Assembly: GCA_026710825.1 (NCBI GenBank)
Contig: JAPOQH010000108.1
Location: 1-64,000 of the forward strand
DNA length: 64,000 bases
From: Chloroflexota bacterium
GTDB taxonomy: Bacteria > Chloroflexota > Dehalococcoidia > Lucifugimonadales > UBA3495
Reading direction: 5' to 3'
Shown: positions 1 through 6,915 of the stretch, one piece after another
Layout of the letters: every line of letters starts with the position of its first letter
Numbering within the stretch: position 1 is the first letter of the stretch
The notes under the pieces: generated by a model
The model's database searches: none
Seen by the model: only the letters and a program-made list of their open reading frames with translations
What the model was told of the DNA's origin: nothing
Position numbers and translations under genes: made by a program

Positions 1-624
1 ACAACCCGTCACCAACTTCCAACTGATAATGCACAGGCAGCCATAGAGCACACCTTCCGCAAGTCGCTGTAGCAATCCCCGCCACTGAGCCAAATCGGGT
101 ACCAGCGCCAACCCGTAGAGCGTGATGAAACTCGCAGCCAGGACCAACCAGCCCACCCGTTGTACGAGGGCCAGCCTACTGTTACAGGACAAGAACACCA
201 ACCCAAGCGTAGTGATTGGCAGAGTGACCACGGACAATATATTGTGTACGTTCTGGGAAAGACTCCCCGTGCTCGGACACCCCAAATCACAAGGCGCCAC
301 GGCCGAACCGATGTAGGATATAGGTTCGGCGATAAGTAACCAACAACCAATTTTGCTGATACCCTGCAATCTCGCGCGTGGAGCAACCACCAGCAGCAGG
401 ACGACGCCAAGCAAACCCAGGGGGAGAAACCCGAGTAATCCTATTTGCCAGCTCCAGGCCGAACCCGTGGCATTGAGCTCGCTGATGTACTGGCTCAGAT
501 GACTGTATTCAGCCTTCAGCGCAGCGCCGCCGTACAGGACTAAAGGGTAGAACACGACAAGAGCGACGACGAACCAGTGCCTGTATGTTGACGAGTCGTT
601 CCCGGTCAACTTTGTGCTGCTCAT
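1..624 (-). CDS. DUF998-like integral membrane protein (C-terminus beyond the window)
   Basis: The frame opens at the ATG at 624-622 and stays open for 208 codons to the window edge, so the end is missing. The product is strongly hydrophobic, with about six likely membrane segments near residues 17-35, 60-80, 92-110, 131-147, 157-175 and 190-205. After the first segment comes SQYISEL (residues 44-50), the loop signature typical of DUF998 proteins. A CDLGC cysteine pair at residues 112-116 lies in a loop. DUF998 proteins are multi-pass membrane proteins of unknown role; no substrate can be named. It lies upstream in coordinates but downstream in direction of the 708-1718 gene, with an 83-base gap, so it may be a separate unit. 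Family call rests on topology and the loop motif only. Confidence 0.7.
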   Translation of the reverse strand, partial: MSSTKLTGNDSSTYRHWFVVALVVFYPLVLYGGAALKAEYSHLSQYISELNATGSAWSWQIGLLGFLPLGLLGVVLLLVVAPRARLQGISKIGCWLLIAEPISYIGSAVAPCDLGCPSTGSLSQNVHNILSVVTLPITTLGLVFLSCNSRLALVQRVGWLVLAASFITLYGLALVPDLAQWRGLLQRLAEGVLYGCLCIISWKLVTGC

Positions 625-707
625 CGCGTCAACACGAGTGTTTTGCCGTCGCTGAATTCACAAGCGGGCGGCGTTGAAACGCCGTCCCGCAAGGCTCATG
701 AGGCGAA

Positions 708-1718
708 CTACAGGGCGTGCAGCGCGGGTATGACCTCTCGGCCCACCAGGTCGATGTGCTCAAGCACCTTGGCCTGGGACATCTCCGGGTAGAACAGCCG
801 CAGGGCCACGTCGGTGAATCCCATCTCGTGGTAGGCCGCGATCTGCTCCACGCATTCCTCCGGGCTGCCCACCAGGAAGGTATCGTCCATCAGCGTTTCC
901 AGGTCGCCGGTCACTTTGCGGGTCAACTCGGCGTCGGTGCCGTGCAGTCCGTGTTGGGCATAGACCTCGTACTTTCGCGCCAAGTTTGCCCTTGCCCTCT
1001 CCAGCGCCGCGCGGGTCGGAGCGCAGAAGAACTCGCGGACGATCACCATGTCCTCGGGAACGTCGTGGCCGTTCTCCTCGAGGGTCTGGTGGTACAGCGA
1101 TATCTGGTGGCGGATGGTGGCGTTGGACTGGGCGGGTCCGACGTAAAAAATGTCGCCGCTCCGACCGACCCGACGCACCGCCGGATCGCTCATCGCGGCC
1201 TGCCAGATCTTGGGATGAGGCTTCTGGTAAGGCCGGGCCGTGGGCCGCGCTCCGGTCACGTTGTAGTAGCGGCCGTGATGGGTCACCTCGTCGTCGCTCC
1301 ACAGCCGGCGCATCAGGCCGAGGGCTTCGGTACACCGGGCGCCGCGCTGAGACATCTTCGTCCCGAAGGCTTCAAACTCCTCCGGGCGGTAGCCCAGACC
1401 GATGCCGAGGATGAAGCGCCCTTCCGCGATGTGATCCAGGGTCGCCGCCTGCTCGGCGACGTCCACTGGATTCAACAACGGCAGCAGCAGGACCGAGGTT
1501 GCCAGCATCATGTCGCCCGGCTCGGCGGCCAACCGCGCCAGCACCGGCCAGGGCTGAAAGTGCTGGAAGGGGTCGATCAGGTAGTGATGGCCCCAGCAGT
1601 AGATGTCGAAGCCGGCGTCGCGGCAGGCCCGGAACTGCTCCAGGTGGTTTTGCCACTGTTGCTGGTGGTCGATGCTGTCCCGCTGCACCACGTGCCCAAC
1701 CTGATAACCAACACGCAT
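708..1718 (-). CDS. Luciferase-like (LLM class) flavin-dependent oxidoreductase
   Basis: A 336-residue protein of normal length for the bacterial luciferase-like TIM-barrel family, which uses FMNH2 or F420 to oxidise organic substrates. Visible family features are the N-terminal barrel strand with GFDIYCWGHHY (about residues 36-46), LLLPLLNPVDVAEQAATLD (about 77-95), and the GRFILGIGLGYRPEEF block that follows, plus a C-terminal VGSPEECVEQIAAY helix. The start ATG is preceded by GGTGAG. It is the last gene of a four-gene minus-strand run with the NHL propeller, the UGSC selenoprotein and the DGLPVVPP-type protein, with a 71-base gap to the NHL gene. A paralogue sits at 26740-27741. The substrate is unknown; these enzymes are commonly monooxygenases on sulfur, amine or ketone compounds. 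Confidence 0.9.
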   Translation of the reverse strand: MRVGYQVGHVVQRDSIDHQQQWQNHLEQFRACRDAGFDIYCWGHHYLIDPFQHFQPWPVLARLAAEPGDMMLATSVLLLPLLNPVDVAEQAATLDHIAEGRFILGIGLGYRPEEFEAFGTKMSQRGARCTEALGLMRRLWSDDEVTHHGRYYNVTGARPTARPYQKPHPKIWQAAMSDPAVRRVGRSGDIFYVGPAQSNATIRHQISLYHQTLEENGHDVPEDMVIVREFFCAPTRAALERARANLARKYEVYAQHGLHGTDAELTRKVTGDLETLMDDTFLVGSPEECVEQIAAYHEMGFTDVALRLFYPEMSQAKVLEHIDLVGREVIPALHAL

Positions 1719-1789
1719 ATACTCACCCTGTCCCGCCTGAGTGCGGGCGGCCTGAACTGCTCCCAGACGGCGTTGCCACAGACCGGACG

Positions 1790-2683
1790 CTAGGCTCCGA
1801 CGTGGCGGTATTTGATCAGGCGCTGGCCTTCCAGGTTCTGGTTCACGTAGATGTCACCGTGGGAATCGACCCAGACGGCGTGGGCGCCGTTGCCCCACCC
1901 GGCGTCCGAGGGGCTGCCCCAGCGGGCCAGCACGTTGCCGTTGATGTCCAGGATGGACATGAAACCGTCCAGTTCCGGCACGTACACCGCCAGGTCGTCG
2001 TCGATGTAGATGTCGCAGGGCCGAGCCAGGTCCGTCCACTGCTCCAGATAATTGCCCTCGGAGTCGAAGATCTGCATGCGGTTGTTCTCGCGGTCGGCCA
2101 CGAACACCCGCCCGTCGGTGTGAACCCAGACCCCGTGGGGAACGTGGAATTCGCCGGGGCCGGTCTTTCCCGGTTGCCCCCAGGAGTCCACCAGCTCGCC
2201 GTCGGGCGTGAACCGGTGCACCCGGGCGTTGCCGTAGCCGTCGGAGATGTACAGCAGACCCTCCGGGGAGATGGCGATGTCGCTGGGGCGGTTGAATGGG
2301 CCGGCCGCCCTGACCGCCGGGTCGCTGTAGTTGCCCGACCAGCCGGTGTCCGAGGGCTTGTCCCACTCGCCCATGGTCATCAGCAGGTTGCCGCTGGGGT
2401 CGTATTTGAGAACCACATGGCTGTTCTTGACCGGCAGGTAGAGGTTCTCATCGTCGTCGATGAACATGCCGTGGGCGTCGGTGAGGACGCCCTCGCCCCA
2501 GGAGGCGAGATAGTTGCCGTCCCGGTCAAGGACGATCAGCGGGTGGTCTCCGCGGTTGAAGAGATACACCCGGTCCTCGGAGTCGGTGACGATGGCCGTC
2601 TGTCCCAGGACCCATCCCTCGGGGAGCTTTTCCCAGTTCTCGACCTGCTCGTAGGTGTACTTGCCATTGCCGACGGTGGTCAT
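1790..2683 (-). CDS. NHL-repeat six-bladed beta-propeller protein
   Basis: The 297-residue product is a string of NHL-type blades: repeated segments such as GDHPLIVLDRDGNYLASWGEG, SDGYGNARVHRFTPDGELVDSWG, ADRENNRMQIFDSEGNYLEQW and LDINGNVLARWG, each with the hydrophobic-F-x-x-D/E-G-N/E-x-hydrophobic-xxW pattern. There is no signal peptide, so it should be cytoplasmic. Similar proteins include the peptidylglycine amidating-lyase fold and scaffold propellers, but I see no basis for a catalytic assignment. GAGGAGG precedes the ATG. It lies 54 bases after the UGSC selenoprotein in the same direction and is probably co-transcribed with it, so it may bind or scaffold that protein or act on a related small molecule. 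Confidence 0.85.
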   Translation of the reverse strand: MTTVGNGKYTYEQVENWEKLPEGWVLGQTAIVTDSEDRVYLFNRGDHPLIVLDRDGNYLASWGEGVLTDAHGMFIDDDENLYLPVKNSHVVLKYDPSGNLLMTMGEWDKPSDTGWSGNYSDPAVRAAGPFNRPSDIAISPEGLLYISDGYGNARVHRFTPDGELVDSWGQPGKTGPGEFHVPHGVWVHTDGRVFVADRENNRMQIFDSEGNYLEQWTDLARPCDIYIDDDLAVYVPELDGFMSILDINGNVLARWGSPSDAGWGNGAHAVWVDSHGDIYVNQNLEGQRLIKYRHVGA

Positions 2684-2737
2684 TTCGTACCCTCCTCGAT
2701 CGCGCCCGGCGTCCCCGGGAGTTGGTTGTTCGTTGCT

Positions 2738-3295
2738 CTAGTAGGTTGTCAGCGTATCGATAACCGCCTGTTCCAGTTCGCCGGCACGGACTGCCACCTG
2801 CTCGGGCGTCAACCCACCCAGGGGATGCGGGAATCCCAGGGGCCGGAAATCGGGACGGCCAAAGGTGCGCGCCTGGCGGAAGGCCGAGTTCAGGAACGGG
2901 TCGGTGCAGAGCACCACCGTGGGGATGCCGAGGTTTTCGAGGGTCATTGCGTCGTGCACACTGCACGCGGTGCAGGAGCCTCAATCGGCGATCGCGGTCA
3001 CCACGAAATCGCACCGCTCGGAAAGGTCGCTGATGATCTCATCGGCAGCCGGCCGGGAATAGACGAACTTGTCCACGGCGACGACGTCGCCCAGCTCCAG
3101 GTCTTTGGCCATCCGCTCGCCTATGTTGCGCAGCAACAGGGCAGCGTTGGCCTTGCGATTGCCCAGAAAGCCGCCGACCTTGTCGTGCAGCGTGTCCAGA
3201 CGGGGCGCGGCCCGCCAGCGGGACGCCGCGTCCGGGTCGATGGGCAGGGCCAGGCCCAGTTCCCGCATCCGGTCCTGATAGTTCGTGACAGTCAT
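2738..3295 (-). CDS. UGSC family selenoprotein, in-frame TGA read as selenocysteine
   Basis: Read straight through, 3295 to 2738 encodes 185 residues with one TGA at 2983-2981 (codon 105) before the true stop. The TGA is followed by GGC TCC TGC, giving the U-G-S-C-T signature that names the UGSC (seleno)protein family, in which U may be Cys. The frame continues with normal-looking protein (ACSVHDAMTLENLGIP, then a C-terminal helix) to residue 185. The ATG is preceded by AGAGGGAAAG. A SECIS-like hairpin follows the TGA (separate entry). By the family pattern the U/C residues probably form a redox centre; the reaction is not known. The upstream neighbour is a DGLPVVPP-type protein, 33 bases away. 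Without the machinery for Sec insertion in view, the alternative is a nonsense mutation with a 104-residue product; the intact downstream frame and exact motif argue against that. Confidence 0.85.
2950..2969 (-). promoter_or_regulatory. Candidate bacterial SECIS hairpin for the UGSC selenocysteine codon
   Basis: On the minus strand, CGC-GTGCA (2969-2962) can pair with TGCAC-G-CG (2958-2950, one bulged A), leaving a three-base loop GTG at 2961-2959. Nineteen bases separate the TGA from the loop and the loop begins with G, both within the range known for bacterial SECIS elements (short stem, small loop with a G, loop about 16-37 bases after UGA). A competing perfect six-pair hairpin CTGCAC/GTGCAG lies at 2975-2961 but its loop would be too close to the TGA. 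The structure is drawn by eye. Confidence 0.55.
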
Positions 3296-3328
3296 CTTTC
3301 CCTCTGCAATTTTGGAATCGTGAATCTT

Positions 3329-4363
3329 CTAGCAACCCGTGATCTTCCGCGTGACCCGCTGAGAGCCCCAGCCGGGCAGGTAGACGGAGTGGGGGCCGCC
3401 GGCGCCGCCGGCGACGAAAATGTTGATGCGCTCGGGGGCGCGCACCACGGGCACCATCTGGTCGTCGTCGTCAGCGTCGACGTACCTGGGCCAGAAGTGG
3501 CCGCGGCGGGAGTCGCCCTGGGGCGGGCCGCCCTGGCGGATTTTCGATACCGGCTTGCGGGCGTGCTCGTAGAGGAACTGGCGGATGTCCCGCTTGTTCC
3601 AGCCGTCGCGGTGGAGGAACTTGGCGTGCTCGGGGCCAATGACCACGAAGGTGTCGCCCATCACGTACATCTGGACGTTGCCCAGGGTGCACATGGTGTC
3701 GGCCAGCACGGTCAGGAAGTTCCGCGAGTGGGAGGCGTGGTACATGATGTTGTGAGGCGCCTCCGCCGGGAACACCGACACCGTGCTGTCGGTGGGGGCA
3801 AAGCCCAGTTCGACGTGCATCGGCTCCCAGGGGTTGGCGTCCTCGTCCTCGGCGACGCAGTAGGTGTAGGCGCCGGGGTGGCCGAAGGTGGCCTTGTTGG
3901 TCTCGCCGGGGATCGCACCGCCCAGGTTGAGCAGGGCCAGCTTGACCGCGCGGCCGATGGTGGCGTTGGCACGCCAGCCGGAGCCGAAGCAGTTGTAGCC
4001 GCCGTTGATGTCCAGTTCCTTGACGATGGGGCCGTTGACGATCAGCAGCGGGGTGTGGATGCCGGTGGAGCACATCACGCCGCGCAGGTTGAACCGCTCG
4101 TCCATCATCGCTTCAAGTGCGGTGATGATCACCGGCATGTGCTCGGGCCGGCAGCCCGCCATGACGGCGTTTACCGCGATGCGCTCGACGGTGGCCCGTC
4201 CGCCCAGTGGGGGCAGTTCTGCGATGAGCTCGTCGCCTCCGCGGCCCGTGGCATCCACGAACTTGCGGACCAGGTCTTCGGACGGCGGCACGACCGGCAG
4301 ACCATCGGTCCACCCGGTCTCGAACATCAACTCGATGGCATCAACAACGTCGGTGGCAAGCAT
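3329..4363 (-). CDS. DGLPVVPP-motif protein, partner of the UGSC selenoprotein
   Basis: A 344-residue soluble protein beginning with a helix and the segment TGWTDGLPVVPPSEDLV (about residues 16-32), an N-terminal signature I associate with uncharacterised proteins found next to, and sometimes joined with, UGSC-family genes; that association is from memory and not checked here. It has several cysteines, including MCSTG (around residue 97), YNCFGSG (around 123) and a C-terminal Gly-Cys just before the TAG stop. I cannot recognise a catalytic domain. It is the first gene of the operon; a near-consensus promoter sits at 4439-4411, and the UGSC start follows 33 bases after its stop. The tight arrangement suggests the two proteins act together, for example in a thiol or selenol redox step, which is inference. 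Confidence 0.7.
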   Translation of the reverse strand: MLATDVVDAIELMFETGWTDGLPVVPPSEDLVRKFVDATGRGGDELIAELPPLGGRATVERIAVNAVMAGCRPEHMPVIITALEAMMDERFNLRGVMCSTGIHTPLLIVNGPIVKELDINGGYNCFGSGWRANATIGRAVKLALLNLGGAIPGETNKATFGHPGAYTYCVAEDEDANPWEPMHVELGFAPTDSTVSVFPAEAPHNIMYHASHSRNFLTVLADTMCTLGNVQMYVMGDTFVVIGPEHAKFLHRDGWNKRDIRQFLYEHARKPVSKIRQGGPPQGDSRRGHFWPRYVDADDDDQMVPVVRAPERINIFVAGGAGGPHSVYLPGWGSQRVTRKITGC

Positions 4364-4856
4364 TCTCGGCCCATAAGGATGGTTGGATTGGCCGCAAATC
4401 GGCCTGGGCGAGTGTAATCCGAGCAGATGATGGCGTCAACGCGACAACCTGCTAGGAGCGCTGACGACGCGTCGCGTCGCTGGATGGCCGGGGTAACGCG
4501 AGGGTTCGACGCGACGAAGGGATGTGGATTGTGCTCGCGGGTACTAACTGTTGCCCGAGGGTGCCGGGCGTGACAGGGGCATGCCAACGCTTCAAGGTTG
4601 GTAGCACCGCAGCGCCAAACGTGGGCGCTGCCGGTCAACTGCGCGGGCTGCCCACGATTACCGCGCTGTTGAACCATCACTCCGAGCGGGGCCATCGGCG
4701 GTTCTGTTCAAGCGAGATCATTGACCCTGTGTCGGGCTGCCAGGCACTCTGGATGGCGGTCGCGCTGGACATAGTCGGGGGTATGGCTGTGTGATACGCT
4801 CGAAATATGCGCCTGATATCAAACAGTCCGACCGTGCACACGGGAAACCCCGCAAC
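4364..4856. other. Gene-free divergent intergenic region
   Basis: About 490 bases between the divergent selenoprotein operon and the S9 peptidase gene. It holds the promoter at 4439-4411. The open frames here have no start signal and no recognisable protein. I see no convincing promoter for the peptidase gene. Confidence 0.6.
4411..4439 (-). promoter_or_regulatory. Sigma-70-type promoter of the selenoprotein operon
   Basis: Minus strand: -35 TTGACG at 4439-4434, a 17-base spacer, -10 TACACT at 4416-4411. It lies about 48 bases before the ATG of the first gene (4363). Confidence 0.65.
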
Positions 4857-6803
4857 ATGAGCAAACCCACCGTGGCGCCCTATGGCTCCTGGAAGTCGCC
4901 GATCACGTTGGACATGGTGGCGCATGGGACCGTGAACCTGATGCGGATCGCGCTGGACGGGCCGGACACCTATTGGGCTGAGGTGCGACCGGCCGAGGGT
5001 GGCCGGACGGTGATCGTCAAGCGGGACGGCCACGGCAAGATGCAGGATGTCACACCTCCAGGGTTCAGTTCGGTGTCGATGGTGAACGAATACGGCGCCC
5101 GCAGTTTCACCGTAGCCAACGGCGTGGTGTACTTTTCGAACGATGGCGACCAACGGGTGTACCGTCATCGTCCGGGTGAGTCTCCCGTTCCCATCACGCC
5201 GGAGGGCGACTTTCGATACGGCAGCAAGGTGTTCAATGAGCGGTTGGATCGGATCATCTGCATCCGTGAGAACCACACAGATCCTGACGAAGACCACCCG
5301 CTCAGCGAGATTGTCGCCATTGACGTTGATGGCGCGGGTGATCCGCAGGTTCTGCTGGCGGACAACGATTTTCACAGTTCGCCCTGCATCAGCCAGGATG
5401 GGACGCAACTCGCGTGGCTCACCTGGGACCACCCCAACATGCCTTGGGACGGCACCGAACTATGGACGGCCCGGCTGAATGACGACCTCAGGCTGGGACC
5501 AGCCGCGCTGGTGGCCGGCGGAATCGACGAGGCAGTCATACAGCCGGAGTGGTCTCCCACCGGTGAGTTGTTTTTCGTGTCCGACCGCACCGACTGGGCC
5601 AACCTCTACCGGTGGCGCGACGGCCATGTGGATCCGGTGTACCCGATGGACGCCGAGTTTGCGAGATCCAACTGGTGGGTGGGCATGTGTTCCTACGGCT
5701 TCGATTCGCCCAACAGCCTGATTTGCTCGTACTCCCGGCGGGGCCACTGGAGCCTGGCGCGCATTTCTTTGGACGATAACCGGCTCACACCCATCCAGTT
5801 CCCGTATTGGGAAATGGGACACGGCGACCTGCAGGTTGACCCGGGGAGAGTTGTGTTGACGGCCGGTTCTCCGGTTCAGCCCCTGTCGTTGATGGAGGTG
5901 AACATGGAGGACGGCGAGGTGGATTTCCTGCGGGTGGAGTACGAAGAGGACCTGCCGTTGGGTTACACCTCCCTGCCTGAGACCATCGAGTTCGCAACGG
6001 ACAACAATGAGACGGCCCACGCCTTTTTGTATCCCCCGATCAACCAGGACTTCACAGCGCCTGAAGACGAACGACCTCCTTTGTTGGTCACCTGCCACGG
6101 AGGGCCGCACAGCGCCGCGTCGGCGGATCTGAACCTGACCACGCAGTACTGGACGAGCCGCGGCGTGGCGGTGATGGATGTCAACTACGGAGGCAGCAGG
6201 GGCTACGGCCGCCATTACCGCGAGCGCCTGATCGGCGAATGGGGAGTGGTGGACGTTGACGACTGCGTCAATGCGGCGCTGTACGCGGTGGGCAGGGGGA
6301 AAGCCGACGGAGATCGGGTCGCGATCAGCGGGGGCAGCGCCGGCGGATTCACCGCGTTGGCGTCGCTGGCGTTCCGGGACGTTTTCAAGGCGGGCGCCAG
6401 TTACTTCGGAGTCAGCGACCTCGAGGCGCTGCTCAGCGGCATCCACAAGTTCGACGCGCACAGCCTGGTCGGGCTGGTCGGGCCATATCCCCTGTACCGC
6501 CGGCGGTATGTGGAACGCTCGCCGATCAACTTTCCGGAGTCCACCACCTGCCCGGTTATCTTCTTCCAAGGTCTCGAGGACACCATCGTGCCAGCCATCC
6601 AGTCTGAGGAGATGTTCAAAACCCTCAAAGCCAACGGAGTTCCCACAGCTTACCTGGCCTTCGAGGGTGAGTATCACGGCTTCCGGATGGCCGACACCAT
6701 CAAGAAATGCCTGTCCGCCGAGTTCTATTTCTATTCGCGCATATTCGGCTTCGAGCCCGCTGACGACCTGGAACCCGTCGCCATAGAAAACCTCGATCGA
6801 TGA
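4857..6803 (+). CDS. S9 family (prolyl oligopeptidase-like) serine peptidase
   Basis: The 648-residue protein has a beta-propeller N-terminal half (repeated strands such as RVYRHRPGESPVPITPEGDF and LYRWRDGHVDPVYP) and a C-terminal alpha/beta hydrolase domain from about residue 400. The nucleophile motif GGSAGG places Ser494; the acid is in FQGLEDTIVP and the His in GEYHGFR, completing the triad of S9 peptidases such as dipeptidyl or acylaminoacyl peptidases. HGGPHS, the oxyanion-hole region, is present. No signal peptide is seen, so the protein is cytoplasmic. A longer frame extends upstream to 4791, but 4857 begins the first natural-looking protein. It is transcribed alone and ends before a bidirectional terminator at 6862-6895. 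It probably cleaves short peptides. Confidence 0.9.
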   Translation: MSKPTVAPYGSWKSPITLDMVAHGTVNLMRIALDGPDTYWAEVRPAEGGRTVIVKRDGHGKMQDVTPPGFSSVSMVNEYGARSFTVANGVVYFSNDGDQRVYRHRPGESPVPITPEGDFRYGSKVFNERLDRIICIRENHTDPDEDHPLSEIVAIDVDGAGDPQVLLADNDFHSSPCISQDGTQLAWLTWDHPNMPWDGTELWTARLNDDLRLGPAALVAGGIDEAVIQPEWSPTGELFFVSDRTDWANLYRWRDGHVDPVYPMDAEFARSNWWVGMCSYGFDSPNSLICSYSRRGHWSLARISLDDNRLTPIQFPYWEMGHGDLQVDPGRVVLTAGSPVQPLSLMEVNMEDGEVDFLRVEYEEDLPLGYTSLPETIEFATDNNETAHAFLYPPINQDFTAPEDERPPLLVTCHGGPHSAASADLNLTTQYWTSRGVAVMDVNYGGSRGYGRHYRERLIGEWGVVDVDDCVNAALYAVGRGKADGDRVAISGGSAGGFTALASLAFRDVFKAGASYFGVSDLEALLSGIHKFDAHSLVGLVGPYPLYRRRYVERSPINFPESTTCPVIFFQGLEDTIVPAIQSEEMFKTLKANGVPTAYLAFEGEYHGFRMADTIKKCLSAEFYFYSRIFGFEPADDLEPVAIENLDR

Positions 6804-6861
6804 CGGCATTTGGTATTTACGGCCGCGCCCCCGAACGGTACAAGAGGATAACAGTGGGATG

Positions 6862-6895
6862 ATGCGGGCCGCATTTAAGTAGAAGCGGCCCGCAT
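6862..6895. terminator. Bidirectional rho-independent terminator
   Basis: A perfect 11-base-pair stem, ATGCGGGCCGC (6862-6872) with GCGGCCCGCAT (6885-6895), separated by a 12-base loop, lies between the convergent S9 peptidase and CoA-transferase genes. It is A/T-flanked on both sides (TATTCGTT on the right), so it can serve both. Confidence 0.8.
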
Positions 6896-6915
6896 TATTC
6901 GTTAAGGTGAGGATC

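Noticed and set aside
1499-4417. A 972-codon open frame on the plus strand across the selenoprotein operon
   Set aside because: It runs opposite to four well-supported genes, its sequence is rich in Val, Gly, Asp and His repeats typical of antisense frames in GC-rich DNA, and it has no ribosome-binding site or family motif.
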